Assembly: GCF_003386165.1 (NCBI RefSeq)
Contig: NZ_QRDV01000003.1
Location: 1 to 64,000, forward strand
DNA from: Winogradskyella eximia
GTDB lineage: Bacteria > Bacteroidota > Bacteroidia > Flavobacteriales > Flavobacteriaceae
Direction: 5' to 3'
Length of the DNA: 64,000 nt
Within the stretch, counting starts at the first letter, position 1. Each line of letters starts with the position of its first letter. Below, piece by piece: positions 45,878 through 55,597 of this stretch. A program made the position numbers and the translations under genes. Below the pieces are notes generated by a model, which did not search any database, was not told the DNA's origin, and was given only the letters and a program-made list of their open reading frames with translations.

Positions 45878-46816
45878 CTATAATAGTTTAGATAAAATAT
45901 CGATATTGTCAGGCAATCTTCCTACATTTTGAAGTTTTAAAGCTGCTAATTGTAAAGCGACTTCTAAACATTCTTTTGTTGGTTTTTCTTTTATATAAGC
46001 AAACAAAAATCCTGACCAAAATGCATCACCAGCTCCAGTTGCATCCATAACATTTTCAACTTTAATTGCTGGCATCTGAATAGTTTCTTTTTCTTTTTCG
46101 GCAAGTTTAACCCCTTTGCTTCCTAATGTTAAACATATTGTATCAACACCTTCATTATGAAAAAAATCAAAGATTTCGCTATGAGGCAATGTTCTCCCAA
46201 AAAGTCGTAACATATCATCTTCGCTAATTTTAATTAAAGGATTAAATTTACAATAAGCTTTAATTATACTTAGCGCTTCTTCTTTATTTTCCCAAAGTTC
46301 ATCTGCATAATTAATGTCTATACTTAATTGGCAACCTAAATTAAAGGCTTCTTCTGCCTTTTTTAAAATAGTTGTTTGCGCTGGATTTTTACTCAGTGCA
46401 AAACAAGTAGTGTGAAAAATATTTGTTACCGATAATAATTCTGTTGGAATTTGGCTTTCTGAGATACGATAATCCGCTTCTCGATAAGGTATAAAATCTG
46501 GCGTACTTTGAGTTCTCGATACAAATATGACACTAGTTGGCGTTTTATCAATTTTAAAAATCGATTCTGTATTAACACCAACTTCATTTAATCGTTCAAA
46601 AACGTATTCACCAAAGCCATCATCACCAATACTGGCTACCATTCTAGAATTTAACCCCAACCTTGCCGAATTCATGGCCACATTTGTGGGTGAACCTCCT
46701 AAATACCTGTGATAATCTCTTGTGTTGTTAATAAGAACATCTTTTTGATGCCCGATAAAATCAATCAATACCTCTCCAACACACAAGATATCTATATTTT
46801 TAATACTATTTTTCAC
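45878..46816 (-). CDS. PfkB family carbohydrate kinase (fructokinase-type)
   Basis: 312 residues. PfkB signatures are GGSPTNVAMNSARLG near the N-terminus and the catalytic/ATP motif DATGAGDAFWSGFLFAY near 255-271, where the last Asp is the catalytic base. The start is GTG at 46816; no ATG lies nearby in frame before the conserved ILCVGEVLIDF. It would phosphorylate the fructose released by sucrose phosphorylase. A ribokinase- or KDG kinase-like specificity cannot be excluded from sequence alone. It is 14 bases after the transporter gene. Confidence 0.88.
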   Translation of the reverse strand: MKNSIKNIDILCVGEVLIDFIGHQKDVLINNTRDYHRYLGGSPTNVAMNSARLGLNSRMVASIGDDGFGEYVFERLNEVGVNTESIFKIDKTPTSVIFVSRTQSTPDFIPYREADYRISESQIPTELLSVTNIFHTTCFALSKNPAQTTILKKAEEAFNLGCQLSIDINYADELWENKEEALSIIKAYCKFNPLIKISEDDMLRLFGRTLPHSEIFDFFHNEGVDTICLTLGSKGVKLAEKEKETIQMPAIKVENVMDATGAGDAFWSGFLFAYIKEKPTKECLEVALQLAALKLQNVGRLPDNIDILSKLL

Positions 46817-46830
46817 AATAAATTTAATTC

Positions 46831-48165
46831 TTAATTATCAATAAGATTTTCTTGTACATAATCTTTTGGCTGCTTAAGGCGAATTGCTAATACTCCCGCA
46901 ATAAGAAAAAATACTCCTCCAAATAATATCGCATTTACAGCACTATTATTTAAAAGATTCTTTACTATAGGTCCAAATGTTACAGTTTGTATTCCCATTG
47001 GAATTACTATCATCATATTTAAAATCCCCATATAAACACCTCGTCTCTCTTGAGGTACAATTTTAGAAACCATAGTATATGGAATTCCCATCATTGCCGC
47101 CCAACCAATCCCAAATAAAATCATTGGTATTAGCACTAACATTGGATCTTTTATATACGGAATTGATAACATCGCTATTCCTGTTAAGAACAGACTTAAG
47201 ACATACACTTTTTTTCCACCCCATTTTAAAGCTAAAGGCACTAATGCTAATGCAAAAACTATAGTGGAAATATTATAAGTTGTATTCATTTTAGCCGCCT
47301 GACTCAATGCTTGTGATTTATTAAAACCAATACTTTCCTCAAACATTGGCGAAATAAATTGCCAATATATAAAAAGCGCATACCATTGAAATAAATAAAC
47401 ACCTGCCAGCTTCCACATAAATTTTGGCATATCCTTAATAGCTTCCCATATTTCTATGAAAGGAGTTTGTACACGTTGTAAAAAAGGTAAGGCTTTGTGT
47501 TTTTTAATTTCTTCTAACTCTTCAGCTTGTGGAGGAATTTCTGGTGTTTTTAAAACTGACCAAAGTATGGTAATCACGGATAAAATTGCACCTATAAAAA
47601 ATGAATAGTATAACCAATTAGGAATAGATTTTACCGTTTCATCAACAATTTCTTGTCCTCCAAACCAATCTTGAAAAAGAAAAATAGAAGCATTGGCTAA
47701 AACGATACCAGCACCAACAAATAAACTTTGCATCTGATATCCAAAACTTAATTGCTTAGTTGGTAATTTATCTCCAACAAAAGCTCTATAAGGCTCCATT
47801 GCCATATTATTACCAACATCTAAAATCCATAATAAACCAACTGCAAACCATAATGTTGGACTATAAGGAAAAGCAAACAAACACAAACTACCTATAAGCG
47901 CACCTATTAAGAAAAAGGGTTTTCTTCTTCCCCAACGTGGCGACCATGTCTTATCTGAAATTGCACCAATTATAGGTTGTACAATTAAACCTGTTACAGG
48001 TCCTGCTAAGTTTAATAAAGGCAAATCTTCTGGCAGTGCTCCTAAAAAAGAAAAAATAGGATTAACTGCTGTTTGTTGCAAACCAAAACTGAACTGAATT
48101 CCAAGGAATCCTACATTCATATTAAAAATTTGCCAGAAACTTAAACGTGGTTTTTTCTTTAACAT
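46831..48165 (-). CDS. MFS sugar/proton symporter, SLC45/SUT (sucrose transporter)-like
   Basis: 444 residues and 12 predicted transmembrane helices. It has the SUT/SLC45 loop signature: PIIGAISDKTWSPRWGRRKP, compared with the RxGRRRPF loop of plant sucrose carriers. DVGNNMAMEPYRAFVGD in helix 4 is also typical of the family. A second loop (TPFIEIWEAIKDMPKFMWKL) marks the mid-protein cytoplasmic region. It would bring sucrose, or a related disaccharide, across the inner membrane with protons. It is followed directly by fructokinase and sucrose phosphorylase. Confidence 0.85.
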   Translation of the reverse strand: MLKKKPRLSFWQIFNMNVGFLGIQFSFGLQQTAVNPIFSFLGALPEDLPLLNLAGPVTGLIVQPIIGAISDKTWSPRWGRRKPFFLIGALIGSLCLFAFPYSPTLWFAVGLLWILDVGNNMAMEPYRAFVGDKLPTKQLSFGYQMQSLFVGAGIVLANASIFLFQDWFGGQEIVDETVKSIPNWLYYSFFIGAILSVITILWSVLKTPEIPPQAEELEEIKKHKALPFLQRVQTPFIEIWEAIKDMPKFMWKLAGVYLFQWYALFIYWQFISPMFEESIGFNKSQALSQAAKMNTTYNISTIVFALALVPLALKWGGKKVYVLSLFLTGIAMLSIPYIKDPMLVLIPMILFGIGWAAMMGIPYTMVSKIVPQERRGVYMGILNMMIVIPMGIQTVTFGPIVKNLLNNSAVNAILFGGVFFLIAGVLAIRLKQPKDYVQENLIDN

Positions 48166-48225
48166 TAGCCTTACTTTATTTAAATGTATTATTTACTTAA
48201 TTTCAAAATGAACCGTTTTAAGAAA

Positions 48226-48263
48226 AAAAGAGTCAGTGATAAAATATCAACACCAACTCTTTT
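48226..48263 (-). terminator. Terminator between the TonB-dependent receptor and the MFS gene
   Basis: AAAAGAGT (48226-48233) pairs with ACTCTTTT (48256-48263), and the inner GTGATA/TATCAAC segment extends the stem with a small bulge. Read on the minus strand it ends in TTTTTTTCTT. It lies 49 bases beyond the receptor stop and 60 before the MFS start. It may end most receptor transcripts while letting some read through. Confidence 0.75.
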
Positions 48264-48312
48264 ACCAATCAATCAATCTTAAAAATTAACTTACTCAAAT
48301 ATTAATACTTAA

Positions 48313-50943
48313 TTAAAATTTATATTGAAGAGACAATGTAGAAGAACGACCACTAATTGACCTCGCTCTTACTAAACGATTATTACCGTATGCACCATCC
48401 CCATTTCCTTCAACCTCTGTAATACCAACGGTATCAAATAAGTTGTTTACACTTAACACTAAAGATAAACCTTCTGTTAAACCAGCTCTACCGATTAAAT
48501 TAAAATATGCATATCCTGGCATAACTAAATCATTATCATCTTGAGCGTAAGACTTTGAGGTACCTAATACACTTAAACCTACAGAGTGCTTACTATTATT
48601 ACCAAAATTATATGACGGTGCTAAATTATAAACAAAGTCTGCCTGTCTTCTTGGAGTATTGCCTTTGTTATCTCCACCATCAATTTCAGCTTTAGTCCAA
48701 GTTAAAGAACCATTGACAGAAAAATTATTACCAAAAGCTAAAGCTGTTTCTGCTTCAATACCTATGGCTTTAAATGGATTACCTACTTCTCTATTTAATT
48801 CATTACTTAATCCTTCTTCTGTTTTACTCATAAAACCTGTTAGATTAAGTACTCCATTTTTAAGTCTTTTCTTATAACCTGCTTCAAATTGTGACAATTC
48901 ATCAAATTGAACGTCTGCTTTACCATCTGTACCATAACTGTTTCGATCTGCTGCTCTACCTGACGCACCTGAACTATATCTTGCAAATACGGCCGAACCA
49001 TCATTAATTTTATAATTTAAACCCGCAGAATATGAAACAAAATTATAATCATCATTAATAATTTGACCGTCTGCACCTGATATAATTGGTACAACTTGCT
49101 CAATACCTTGTATTATACCATCCCCATTATAATCATACTCGTCTTGGCTTGTTGGTCCAGCTGCTATGTTACCATTTACTTTAACGTTCTCAAAACGTAC
49201 ACTTCCATCAAAATTTAATTTATCAGTAATATCAGCATCAACACCAACGTAAGGAGAGTTTACTGTATGTACTGTATTGTATTTACGTTGACAACAGTTA
49301 CCCCAAACCGGAGTACCGTAAGAAAATTGGCCGTTTCTTGAAAAACCATCAAAATCAGCTAGTCTAGCTTCTCCGCCTCCCTTAACCTCAGAAAGAAAAG
49401 AGCTCCATTGCCATCCAATTTTAGTGTTTTGAGTGGCCGTAAATAAACCAGCAGTAACACCAACGTTATCACCAAGCTTTTTAGACACTTTTACATCACT
49501 AAAAAAATTACTTAAATCTTCTACTGTTACATCAAACATATGAATAATTTGAGCCAAATCATTTGAAGGATTAAAAGCTTCTCTAGCACCATCTGCATAA
49601 ACTAATGGTTCAGCACCAGCTCCTGCAGCATCTCTTGCCATTGCTTCAATTTCAGCAACTGTACCAACAGCAGCAGTAAATGGGGCAACCCATTGTCCGC
49701 TATTGCTAGAGTATCTTGCTTTTCCTGATAATTTCCAATCGTTAGGTAAACCAAATGAAAATTCAGCTCCTAAAGATTTTGAGATTGGGTTATTACCATT
49801 TCTAACATCATTCGTGTGATTTTCCCCAGTAAAAGGAGATGTACCAGCGCTTTGTTGCAAATATGCTGAATGTGCAGAATCTGAAGTAATATCAAATCCT
49901 GGAAGATTAGAAAAAGTAGGATCATCATTACCACCTTCTAATAACATTGGCATTGGTAAATACATTACTGACTTGTCATTTAAAAATTTCGCATAAACAC
50001 GCACATAACCACTGTCAAATCTTTTTGTAATATTTGCTTTAAACTGACCACCTTTGTTTCCTTGGTATCCAATTTCTCTTGGCCCTTCACCATTTCTCAT
50101 AAAACCACCTAGATGATAAGAAAGTCCATTACCTAATGGCATTCCGTATTCAAAATCTAATCTACTAGTTTGATAATCTAAACCAAATGTAGTCGCTATT
50201 GAACCGCCTTCAGTAGTACCTGTTTTACTAATCATATTAATGATACCTGCTGGACCATTAGATGTTTGTGTAGATGCTGAACCACCTCTTATAGCTTCAA
50301 CTCTACCAATGTTAGAGTCAATTCTTAAAAAGTTATCAGAATTTCCAAAAGACGTATCACCAAATAAATTTAATGGCAAGCCATCTTCTTGAATTTGAAA
50401 ATATCTTGACCCTCCAGAAGAAACTGGAACTCCACGAACATTAAAGTTAGCGTTTCCTTCACCACCCGAAGATTCTGCACGTATACCTGGAATATTTCTA
50501 AAAAGCTCACCTGCACTTCTTGGTGCTGCTTGCTCTATAAGTTTAGCATCCATTGTAGAGACAGATACACTTGATTCTAATTTAGATTTAGGGTTTACAA
50601 CTCCTGTTATTACCACTTGATCTAAAGATTCAGAATCTTCTGCCATTATAACATCTACAGTAACATCAGCACCATCTATAGTGACTTCTTTTTTAAATGT
50701 TGCAAAACCGAGATACGAAGCTACTAAAGTATAAGTTCCGTTTTCAATATTTGTAATTACATAATTACCATCAAAATCAGAAACAGCACCTTTAGTTGTA
50801 CCTTCTATAATTACATTAACACCTAATAAAGGCATACCTTCTGTATCCTTTACACTACCAGAGACACTACTTTGTGCAGATACCATGACAGTAATCATGG
50901 TAAAAAGTAAAAGTAAACTCCACTTGTTTTTAATTGATTTCAT
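48313..50943 (-). CDS. TonB-dependent outer-membrane receptor (sugar uptake, no SusD partner)
   Basis: 876 residues. Residues 1-23 are a signal peptide ending VSAQ. A CarboxypepD_reg domain spans about 25-110 (SGSVKDTEGMPLLGVNVIIE, then VSDFDGNYVI). The plug domain is at about 118-235 (VVITGVVNPKSKLESSVSVS, NFNVRGVPVSSGG, EAIRGGSASTQTSNGPAGII). A 22-strand-type barrel fills the rest and ends STLSLQYKF. No SusD-like lipoprotein gene is nearby, so this is not a classical SusCD pair but a stand-alone receptor. Its place in the operon and the divergent LacI gene suggest that it imports sucrose or a similar oligosaccharide. The promoter region 50944-51107 has two operator palindromes. Confidence 0.88.
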   Translation of the reverse strand: MKSIKNKWSLLLLFTMITVMVSAQSSVSGSVKDTEGMPLLGVNVIIEGTTKGAVSDFDGNYVITNIENGTYTLVASYLGFATFKKEVTIDGADVTVDVIMAEDSESLDQVVITGVVNPKSKLESSVSVSTMDAKLIEQAAPRSAGELFRNIPGIRAESSGGEGNANFNVRGVPVSSGGSRYFQIQEDGLPLNLFGDTSFGNSDNFLRIDSNIGRVEAIRGGSASTQTSNGPAGIINMISKTGTTEGGSIATTFGLDYQTSRLDFEYGMPLGNGLSYHLGGFMRNGEGPREIGYQGNKGGQFKANITKRFDSGYVRVYAKFLNDKSVMYLPMPMLLEGGNDDPTFSNLPGFDITSDSAHSAYLQQSAGTSPFTGENHTNDVRNGNNPISKSLGAEFSFGLPNDWKLSGKARYSSNSGQWVAPFTAAVGTVAEIEAMARDAAGAGAEPLVYADGAREAFNPSNDLAQIIHMFDVTVEDLSNFFSDVKVSKKLGDNVGVTAGLFTATQNTKIGWQWSSFLSEVKGGGEARLADFDGFSRNGQFSYGTPVWGNCCQRKYNTVHTVNSPYVGVDADITDKLNFDGSVRFENVKVNGNIAAGPTSQDEYDYNGDGIIQGIEQVVPIISGADGQIINDDYNFVSYSAGLNYKINDGSAVFARYSSGASGRAADRNSYGTDGKADVQFDELSQFEAGYKKRLKNGVLNLTGFMSKTEEGLSNELNREVGNPFKAIGIEAETALAFGNNFSVNGSLTWTKAEIDGGDNKGNTPRRQADFVYNLAPSYNFGNNSKHSVGLSVLGTSKSYAQDDNDLVMPGYAYFNLIGRAGLTEGLSLVLSVNNLFDTVGITEVEGNGDGAYGNNRLVRARSISGRSSTLSLQYKF

Positions 50944-51027
50944 TTTTTGTTGTTGTTTAATTAGTATTATTATCGTTGATTATTTATCGAATTTACATTT
51001 AAGATGCTAAAAAAATGAAAAATTCAT

Positions 51028-51045
51028 ATCGAAAACGTTTTCGAT
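51028..51045. promoter_or_regulatory. LacI-family operator O1
   Basis: A perfect 18-bp palindrome, ATCGAAAACGTTTTCGAT, with the central CG typical of LacI-family operators. Its centre is 20 bp, about two DNA turns, from operator O2. It would cover the -33 region of the receptor promoter. Confidence 0.85.
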
Positions 51046-51049
51046 TTAA

Positions 51050-51063
51050 CGAAAACGTTTTCG
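51050..51063. promoter_or_regulatory. LacI-family operator O2
   Basis: A perfect 14-bp palindrome, CGAAAACGTTTTCG, the same core as O1 but with non-matching outer flanks. It overlaps the expected -33 region of the lacI promoter, consistent with autoregulation. Binding of two dimers on one DNA face is likely given the 20-bp spacing. Confidence 0.85.
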
Positions 51064-51107
51064 ATTTCAAACTTTCTTCATATTTTTAGCATCTTAAATT
51101 AAACAAA

Positions 51108-52136
51108 ATGAATCCTGTAACATTAAAACAAATAGCCGAAACTCTTGATATTTCTATCGCAACCGTTTCTAAAGCTTTAAAAGATTATCCAGATGTAAGT
51201 AAGAAAACGAAACTATTAGTTAAAGAAACAGCGGAACTTCTGAATTACAAGCCCAATGCATTTGCTGTTAATCTCAGAACTAAGGAATCAAAAACTATCG
51301 GTCTTATAATTCCGGAAGTCGTACATCATTTTTTTTCAAGTGTTATAAAAGGAATCATTGCTAGGGCTGAAAAAAAAGGATATTTGGTTATTATTCTGCA
51401 GTCAAGTGAATCTTACGAAATGGAAAAAAAGCAGTTAGATTTATTGTTAAGTAAGAGAGTAGACGGCATTCTTATGTCCCTAGCTAATGGTACGGCTAAT
51501 TTTAAACATCTTGATGATTTAATATCCCAAGAAGTACCTCTTGTAATGTTTGATAAAATTGCCAAAATAGTAAATTGCTCAAAAGTTATAATTAATGATA
51601 GGATGGCTGCGTACACGGCAACTAAATATTTAATTGATTCTGGCTGTAAACGCATAGCACATTTTAGAGGACCTCTATTGCCTCAAAATTCAATAGATAG
51701 GTTTCTGGGTTATAAAAAAGCATTATCAGATAACAATATCCCGTATGATCCTTCTCTAGTTTATATTTGCGAATGTGGCGAAAGGAGTTTTGAAGAAGGA
51801 AAGGAAAATGCGCATAAATTATTAGAGGATCATAATGATGTCGATGGCATTTTTATTAATACAGATTTGGTAGCCATTGGAGCTATAACAGAATTTCATA
51901 GAATTGGTGTTAAAATTCCTGAGGATATATCGATTGTTGGTTTTAGTAATTGGTTCATGTCTTCAGTAATATCTCCAACATTGACTACAATTGATCAACC
52001 AGGTTATGAAATGGGTAAGGAAGCCTTCAAACTTTTATATAAAGAAATTAAAAGACGAAAGGAAAATTTACCAATAAAATTTAAAACCGTAGAGTTAGAA
52101 ACAAAACTCATTAAAAGAGCATCAACTAGAAATTAA
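51108..52136 (+). CDS. LacI family transcriptional regulator of the sucrose locus
   Basis: 342 residues. The HTH and hinge are at about 1-60: [20 protein letters not shown], then [14 protein letters not shown], which inserts in the minor groove at the operator centre. The periplasmic-binding-protein-like effector domain covers about 62-335 ([46 protein letters not shown]). It is divergent from the receptor and probably represses it and itself by binding O1 and O2. The effector is likely sucrose, fructose or a phosphate ester, which the sequence does not settle. Its stop shares TTAA with the queG stop. Confidence 0.92.
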   Translation: MNPVTLKQIAETLDISIATVSKALKDYPDVSKKTKLLVKETAELLNYKPNAFAVNLRTKESKTIGLIIPEVVHHFFSSVIKGIIARAEKKGYLVIILQSSESYEMEKKQLDLLLSKRVDGILMSLANGTANFKHLDDLISQEVPLVMFDKIAKIVNCSKVIINDRMAAYTATKYLIDSGCKRIAHFRGPLLPQNSIDRFLGYKKALSDNNIPYDPSLVYICECGERSFEEGKENAHKLLEDHNDVDGIFINTDLVAIGAITEFHRIGVKIPEDISIVGFSNWFMSSVISPTLTTIDQPGYEMGKEAFKLLYKEIKRRKENLPIKFKTVELETKLIKRASTRN

Positions 52137-53059
52137 GGTTTTAAAAACTCAATATTCCTCTCTAAACCAGAAAATTTAGTCCGTTTAACAGCCGACTTCT
52201 GAAACACTTTTTTAAACGTATCTTCAGTAATTTCTTCCCAATCCTTTTTGGACATATCCAACAATTCAGGATGCGGATTAAATAAGGGTTCTTTATGTGG
52301 TTTAGAAAATCGATTCCAAGGGCAAACGTCTTGGCAGATATCGCAACCAAACATCCAGTCGTTAAATTGACCTTTAAATTCTGTTGGAATGTTTTCTTTG
52401 AGTTCAATAGTAAAATACGAGATACACTTACTACCATCTACCACATAAGGTTCTGTAATGGCTTCGGTTGGGCAGGCGTCAATACATTTTGTACATGTGC
52501 CGCAATGATCTGTTGTGGCGTAATCGTATTCTAACTCTAAATCGATGATTAATTCGGCTATAAAATAAAACGAACCGACTTGTTGCGTTAATAAATTAGA
52601 GTGCTTTCCTATCCATCCCAAACCCGATTTTGCTGCCCAAGCTTTATCCAGCACTGGTGCGGAATCAACAAAGGCGCGTCCACCAACCTCGCCTATTTCT
52701 TCTTGAATAAAATACAACAATGATTTTAGCTTATTTTTTATCACATGATGGTAGTCATTACCATAAGCGTATTTAGACAATTTATATGAATCGTCCGTTT
52801 GAGTTTCTGATGGGAAATAATTCAACAATAAAGACACCACACTTTTTGAACCTTCAACTAATAAGGTTGGATCTAAACGTTTATCGAAATGGTTTTCCAT
52901 GTAACGCATTTCACCATTCATGTTCTTATTTAGCCAAGTTTCTAATCGTGGTGCTTCTGCTTCTAGAAATTCAGCCTTACTAATACCACAAGACAAAAAA
53001 CCAAGGCGTTTTGCTTCAGCTTTAATGATTTTACTGTATTTGGAAGTGTTGTTTATCAC
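52133..53059 (-). CDS. queG: Epoxyqueuosine reductase QueG
   Basis: 308 residues. It carries two [4Fe-4S] cluster motifs, [15 protein letters not shown] and [11 protein letters not shown], in the ferredoxin-like domain, and the catalytic-domain segment [20 protein letters not shown]. QueG reduces epoxyqueuosine to queuosine in tRNA, using a cobalamin cofactor. The length is short of E. coli QueG (379) because the C-terminal HEAT-repeat tail is reduced, as in many Bacteroidota. The start codon is GTG at 53059, overlapping the P450 stop (TAGTG), so translation is coupled to the upstream gene. No ATG lies near a plausible start. Confidence 0.93.
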   Translation of the reverse strand: MINNTSKYSKIIKAEAKRLGFLSCGISKAEFLEAEAPRLETWLNKNMNGEMRYMENHFDKRLDPTLLVEGSKSVVSLLLNYFPSETQTDDSYKLSKYAYGNDYHHVIKNKLKSLLYFIQEEIGEVGGRAFVDSAPVLDKAWAAKSGLGWIGKHSNLLTQQVGSFYFIAELIIDLELEYDYATTDHCGTCTKCIDACPTEAITEPYVVDGSKCISYFTIELKENIPTEFKGQFNDWMFGCDICQDVCPWNRFSKPHKEPLFNPHPELLDMSKKDWEEITEDTFKKVFQKSAVKRTKFSGLERNIEFLKP

Positions 53060-54393
53060 TAATTTCTTTTTTCAAACTTTAAAAATGCATTCTTTGGTTT
53101 TAAAGTAATCAAAGGAGTAATATCTATGGTGTTAAACTCAGGATGCATTTTATAGTTTGAAACTAACTCTGAAACGGCAATGATCATTTCGAACATCGCA
53201 AAATTATTTCCAATACATTTTCGTGGGCCAGCTCCAAAAGGAAAATATTGTGATGAGAATTTACGACCACCTTCATTAAAACGCTCTGGTAAAAATTCAT
53301 TAGGTTGGTCCCATAGTTTAGGGTGACGATGTATTTCGTATACCGAAAATAATAAGTTAGATCCGGCTTCAAAATCCATCCCATTAAAAGTATCTGGTGC
53401 CTTATTTACACGATCTATAAAATACGCTGGAGGATACAATCGCATAGCTTCTTCTAAAACCTGCTGGCAAACTTTAGACTTTGTTACCAAATCCATTAAG
53501 TCATCGCTTTCACTTTTTAATGCCAGACGTTCTTCATAAATTTTATCTTGCCATTCTGGATGCAATGCTAATAATTGCATCGTAATTGTAAGTGCATTTG
53601 ATGTGGTTTCGTGTCCTGCTGTAAATAGAATCAAGATTTCATCAATGAGCTGTTCTTCTTCCATAGCATTGCCATCGTCATACCTAGCCTCTAAAAGCAT
53701 ATCTAACAAATCATCTGCTTTTATGTTTGAAGCCCTTCGTTCGTTAACAATGCGTTTTAATATTTGACGTGCTTCGTTGGTGAGTTCGATATGTTTTTCA
53801 ATTTCACCACTCAAATTAAACCACCAACCCAAATATGGTTGACGTAATTCTTTTACCAACATTTTTTGAGCCTGTTCTGTAATATATTGAAGGCGATTAA
53901 TATCTTCTTGATTTGCGGCACTGCTAAACAAGGATTTCACCACCGTTTGAAATGCCAAATCGTTTAAAATAGGAAAGATATCTATCACTTCATTCGATGT
54001 GATTTTTCCGTATTCTAAAAGAATTGCATTTTTAATACTTTCTAAAAGATTTGCTAATTGCTTTTTATGAAAAGCGGGTTGAATGAGTTTACGCTGTTTT
54101 TTCCAATGTTCTCCTTCTGAGGTAAGCAAGCCTTTACCAACATACTTCACTAAATCTTCCGTTTGTATCTTAGACTTGGTATAGTTCTTCTGATTCTTTT
54201 GAAGAACATATTCGGCAAATGCGGCATCACGAATAAAAACAACGCTATTTTTAAATCCAATTTTTAACTTGAAAACATCTCCTTGCTCCTCAAAATTTTT
54301 ATGATGAAATGGCAGAGGATTTTTTAGAATTTCTAATGAATGTTTAATAAATCGGCTTAAAGGAACCGTGGGTATATTTTGTTTTAGACTCAT
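53059..54393 (-). CDS. Cytochrome P450
   Basis: 444 residues. The I-helix oxygen-binding motif is [13 protein letters not shown], the K-helix ExxR is in [10 protein letters not shown], and the heme thiolate loop is [17 protein letters not shown] with Cys393 as axial ligand. There is no N-terminal membrane helix and no fused reductase, so it is a soluble enzyme needing separate ferredoxin partners. The closest resemblance by motif is to CYP4/CYP102-like fatty-acid hydroxylases. The substrate is unknown. It lies between ruvB (9 bases upstream) and queG (1-base overlap). Confidence 0.92.
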   Translation of the reverse strand: MSLKQNIPTVPLSRFIKHSLEILKNPLPFHHKNFEEQGDVFKLKIGFKNSVVFIRDAAFAEYVLQKNQKNYTKSKIQTEDLVKYVGKGLLTSEGEHWKKQRKLIQPAFHKKQLANLLESIKNAILLEYGKITSNEVIDIFPILNDLAFQTVVKSLFSSAANQEDINRLQYITEQAQKMLVKELRQPYLGWWFNLSGEIEKHIELTNEARQILKRIVNERRASNIKADDLLDMLLEARYDDGNAMEEEQLIDEILILFTAGHETTSNALTITMQLLALHPEWQDKIYEERLALKSESDDLMDLVTKSKVCQQVLEEAMRLYPPAYFIDRVNKAPDTFNGMDFEAGSNLLFSVYEIHRHPKLWDQPNEFLPERFNEGGRKFSSQYFPFGAGPRKCIGNNFAMFEMIIAVSELVSNYKMHPEFNTIDITPLITLKPKNAFLKFEKRN

Positions 54394-54402
54394 ATGCTTA
54401 AG

Positions 54403-55425
54403 TTAAAACAAACCTCCTTGGGTTGGTCCTTTTATTTTGCCCAAATGTTTATACGCTTGTTCTGTAACCTCACGTCCACGAGGAGTCCGCATAATGAAGC
54501 CTTGTTGAATTAAAAAAGGTTCATAAACCTCTTCTATGGTTTCTGTACTTTCACTAACGGCCGTTGCAATAGTACTAATACCAACAGGTCCTCCTTTAAA
54601 CTTATCGATGATAGTGGTTAGGATTTTATTATCCATTTCATCCAAGCCATAGGCATCTACATTAAGTGCCTTTAATGCGAATTTGGCGATGACAATATCA
54701 ATTTTACCGTTCCCTTTTATTTGCGCAAAATCTCTAACACGTCGTAATAAAGCATTAGCAATACGAGGTGTACCTCTACTTCTACCCGCAATCTCTATAG
54801 CTGCTTCCATAGAAATTGGCATATTTAATATGGACGCACTACGCTGCACTATGGTGGTTAATAATTCGGTTTTATAATATTGTAAACGACTTTGAATTCC
54901 AAAACGAGCTCTCATAGGAGCTGTAAGCAATCCTGAACGCGTAGTGGCACCAATTAATGTAAATGGATTTAAGTTAAGTTGAACTGTCCTAGCATTTGGA
55001 CCAGATTCAATCATTATATCAATCTTATAATCCTCCATAGCAGAATACAAGTATTCTTCTACAATAGGACTTAAACGATGAATTTCATCAATAAAAAGGA
55101 CATCACGTTCATCAAGATTAGTAAGTAAACCAGCTAGGTCTCCTGGTTTGTCTAAAACTGGTCCTGATGTTACTTTAATACCAACTTCTAACTCATTAGC
55201 TAAAATATGAGCTAACGTTGTTTTTCCCAAACCCGGAGGTCCATGAAATAACGTATGATCTAGAGCTTCTGATCTTAAGTTGGCAGCTTGAACAAAAACG
55301 AGTAAATTTTCTAATACCTGATCTTGACCTGTAAAATCTTGGAATGTTAAAGGTCTTAATTTCTTTTCAACATCGATTTCTTCAGGTGTGAAATTATCGT
55401 TATTTGGATTTAGATTTTCGTTCAT
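54403..55425 (-). CDS. ruvB: Holliday junction branch migration ATPase RuvB
   Basis: 340 residues, the usual size. Walker A is [13 protein letters not shown], Walker B is [11 protein letters not shown], sensor 1 is [12 protein letters not shown], and the winged-helix C-terminus is present ([20 protein letters not shown]). RuvB hexamers pump DNA through the RuvA-bound junction. Unlike in many bacteria, ruvB is not next to ruvA (at 38709). Nine bases separate it from the P450 gene, making a run ruvB-P450-queG. Confidence 0.96.
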   Translation of the reverse strand: MNENLNPNNDNFTPEEIDVEKKLRPLTFQDFTGQDQVLENLLVFVQAANLRSEALDHTLFHGPPGLGKTTLAHILANELEVGIKVTSGPVLDKPGDLAGLLTNLDERDVLFIDEIHRLSPIVEEYLYSAMEDYKIDIMIESGPNARTVQLNLNPFTLIGATTRSGLLTAPMRARFGIQSRLQYYKTELLTTIVQRSASILNMPISMEAAIEIAGRSRGTPRIANALLRRVRDFAQIKGNGKIDIVIAKFALKALNVDAYGLDEMDNKILTTIIDKFKGGPVGISTIATAVSESTETIEEVYEPFLIQQGFIMRTPRGREVTEQAYKHLGKIKGPTQGGLF

Positions 55426-55519
55426 ATTACTTCCTACAAAAGCAGGAATATTATTAGATTATTATAAAGATTCCGAATACAATTCAGAATGACAAACAAG
55501 TCAAAACAAATATAATGAA

Positions 55520-55548
55520 AAAGCCTTTCAGTATAAGTGAAAGGCTTT
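55520..55548 (-). terminator. Rho-independent terminator after cytochrome oxidase subunit I
   Basis: An 11-bp perfect stem AAAGCCTTTCA (55520-55530) and TGAAAGGCTTT (55538-55548) with a 7-base loop. On the minus strand TTTTTCATT follows. It ends the act-cta transcript before ruvB. Confidence 0.88.
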
Positions 55549-55597
55549 GTTATTGTGTGTCTCTATTATGAGATCCCTTTTTTAAAAGGCATATTAT

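Larger units (their letters stand above)
50997..51099. promoter_or_regulatory. Mirror-symmetric divergent promoter region of the sucrose locus
   Basis: A 23-base inverted repeat (50997-51019 against 51077-51099) matches at 22 of 23 positions. The arms read outward as TTTTTAGCATCTTAAAT, which is where the -7 element and start of transcription should lie for each direction. The lacI-side arm starts TATTTTTA (51081-51088, close to TAnnTTTG); the one mismatch changes that TA to TT on the receptor side. The two operators lie between the arms. The layout suggests that both divergent transcripts begin with the same leader and are repressed together. Confidence 0.7.

Noticed and set aside
44126-52136. 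Classical polysaccharide utilisation locus
   Set aside because: There is no SusD-like lipoprotein or surface glycan-degrading enzyme; the set fits small-sugar uptake instead.
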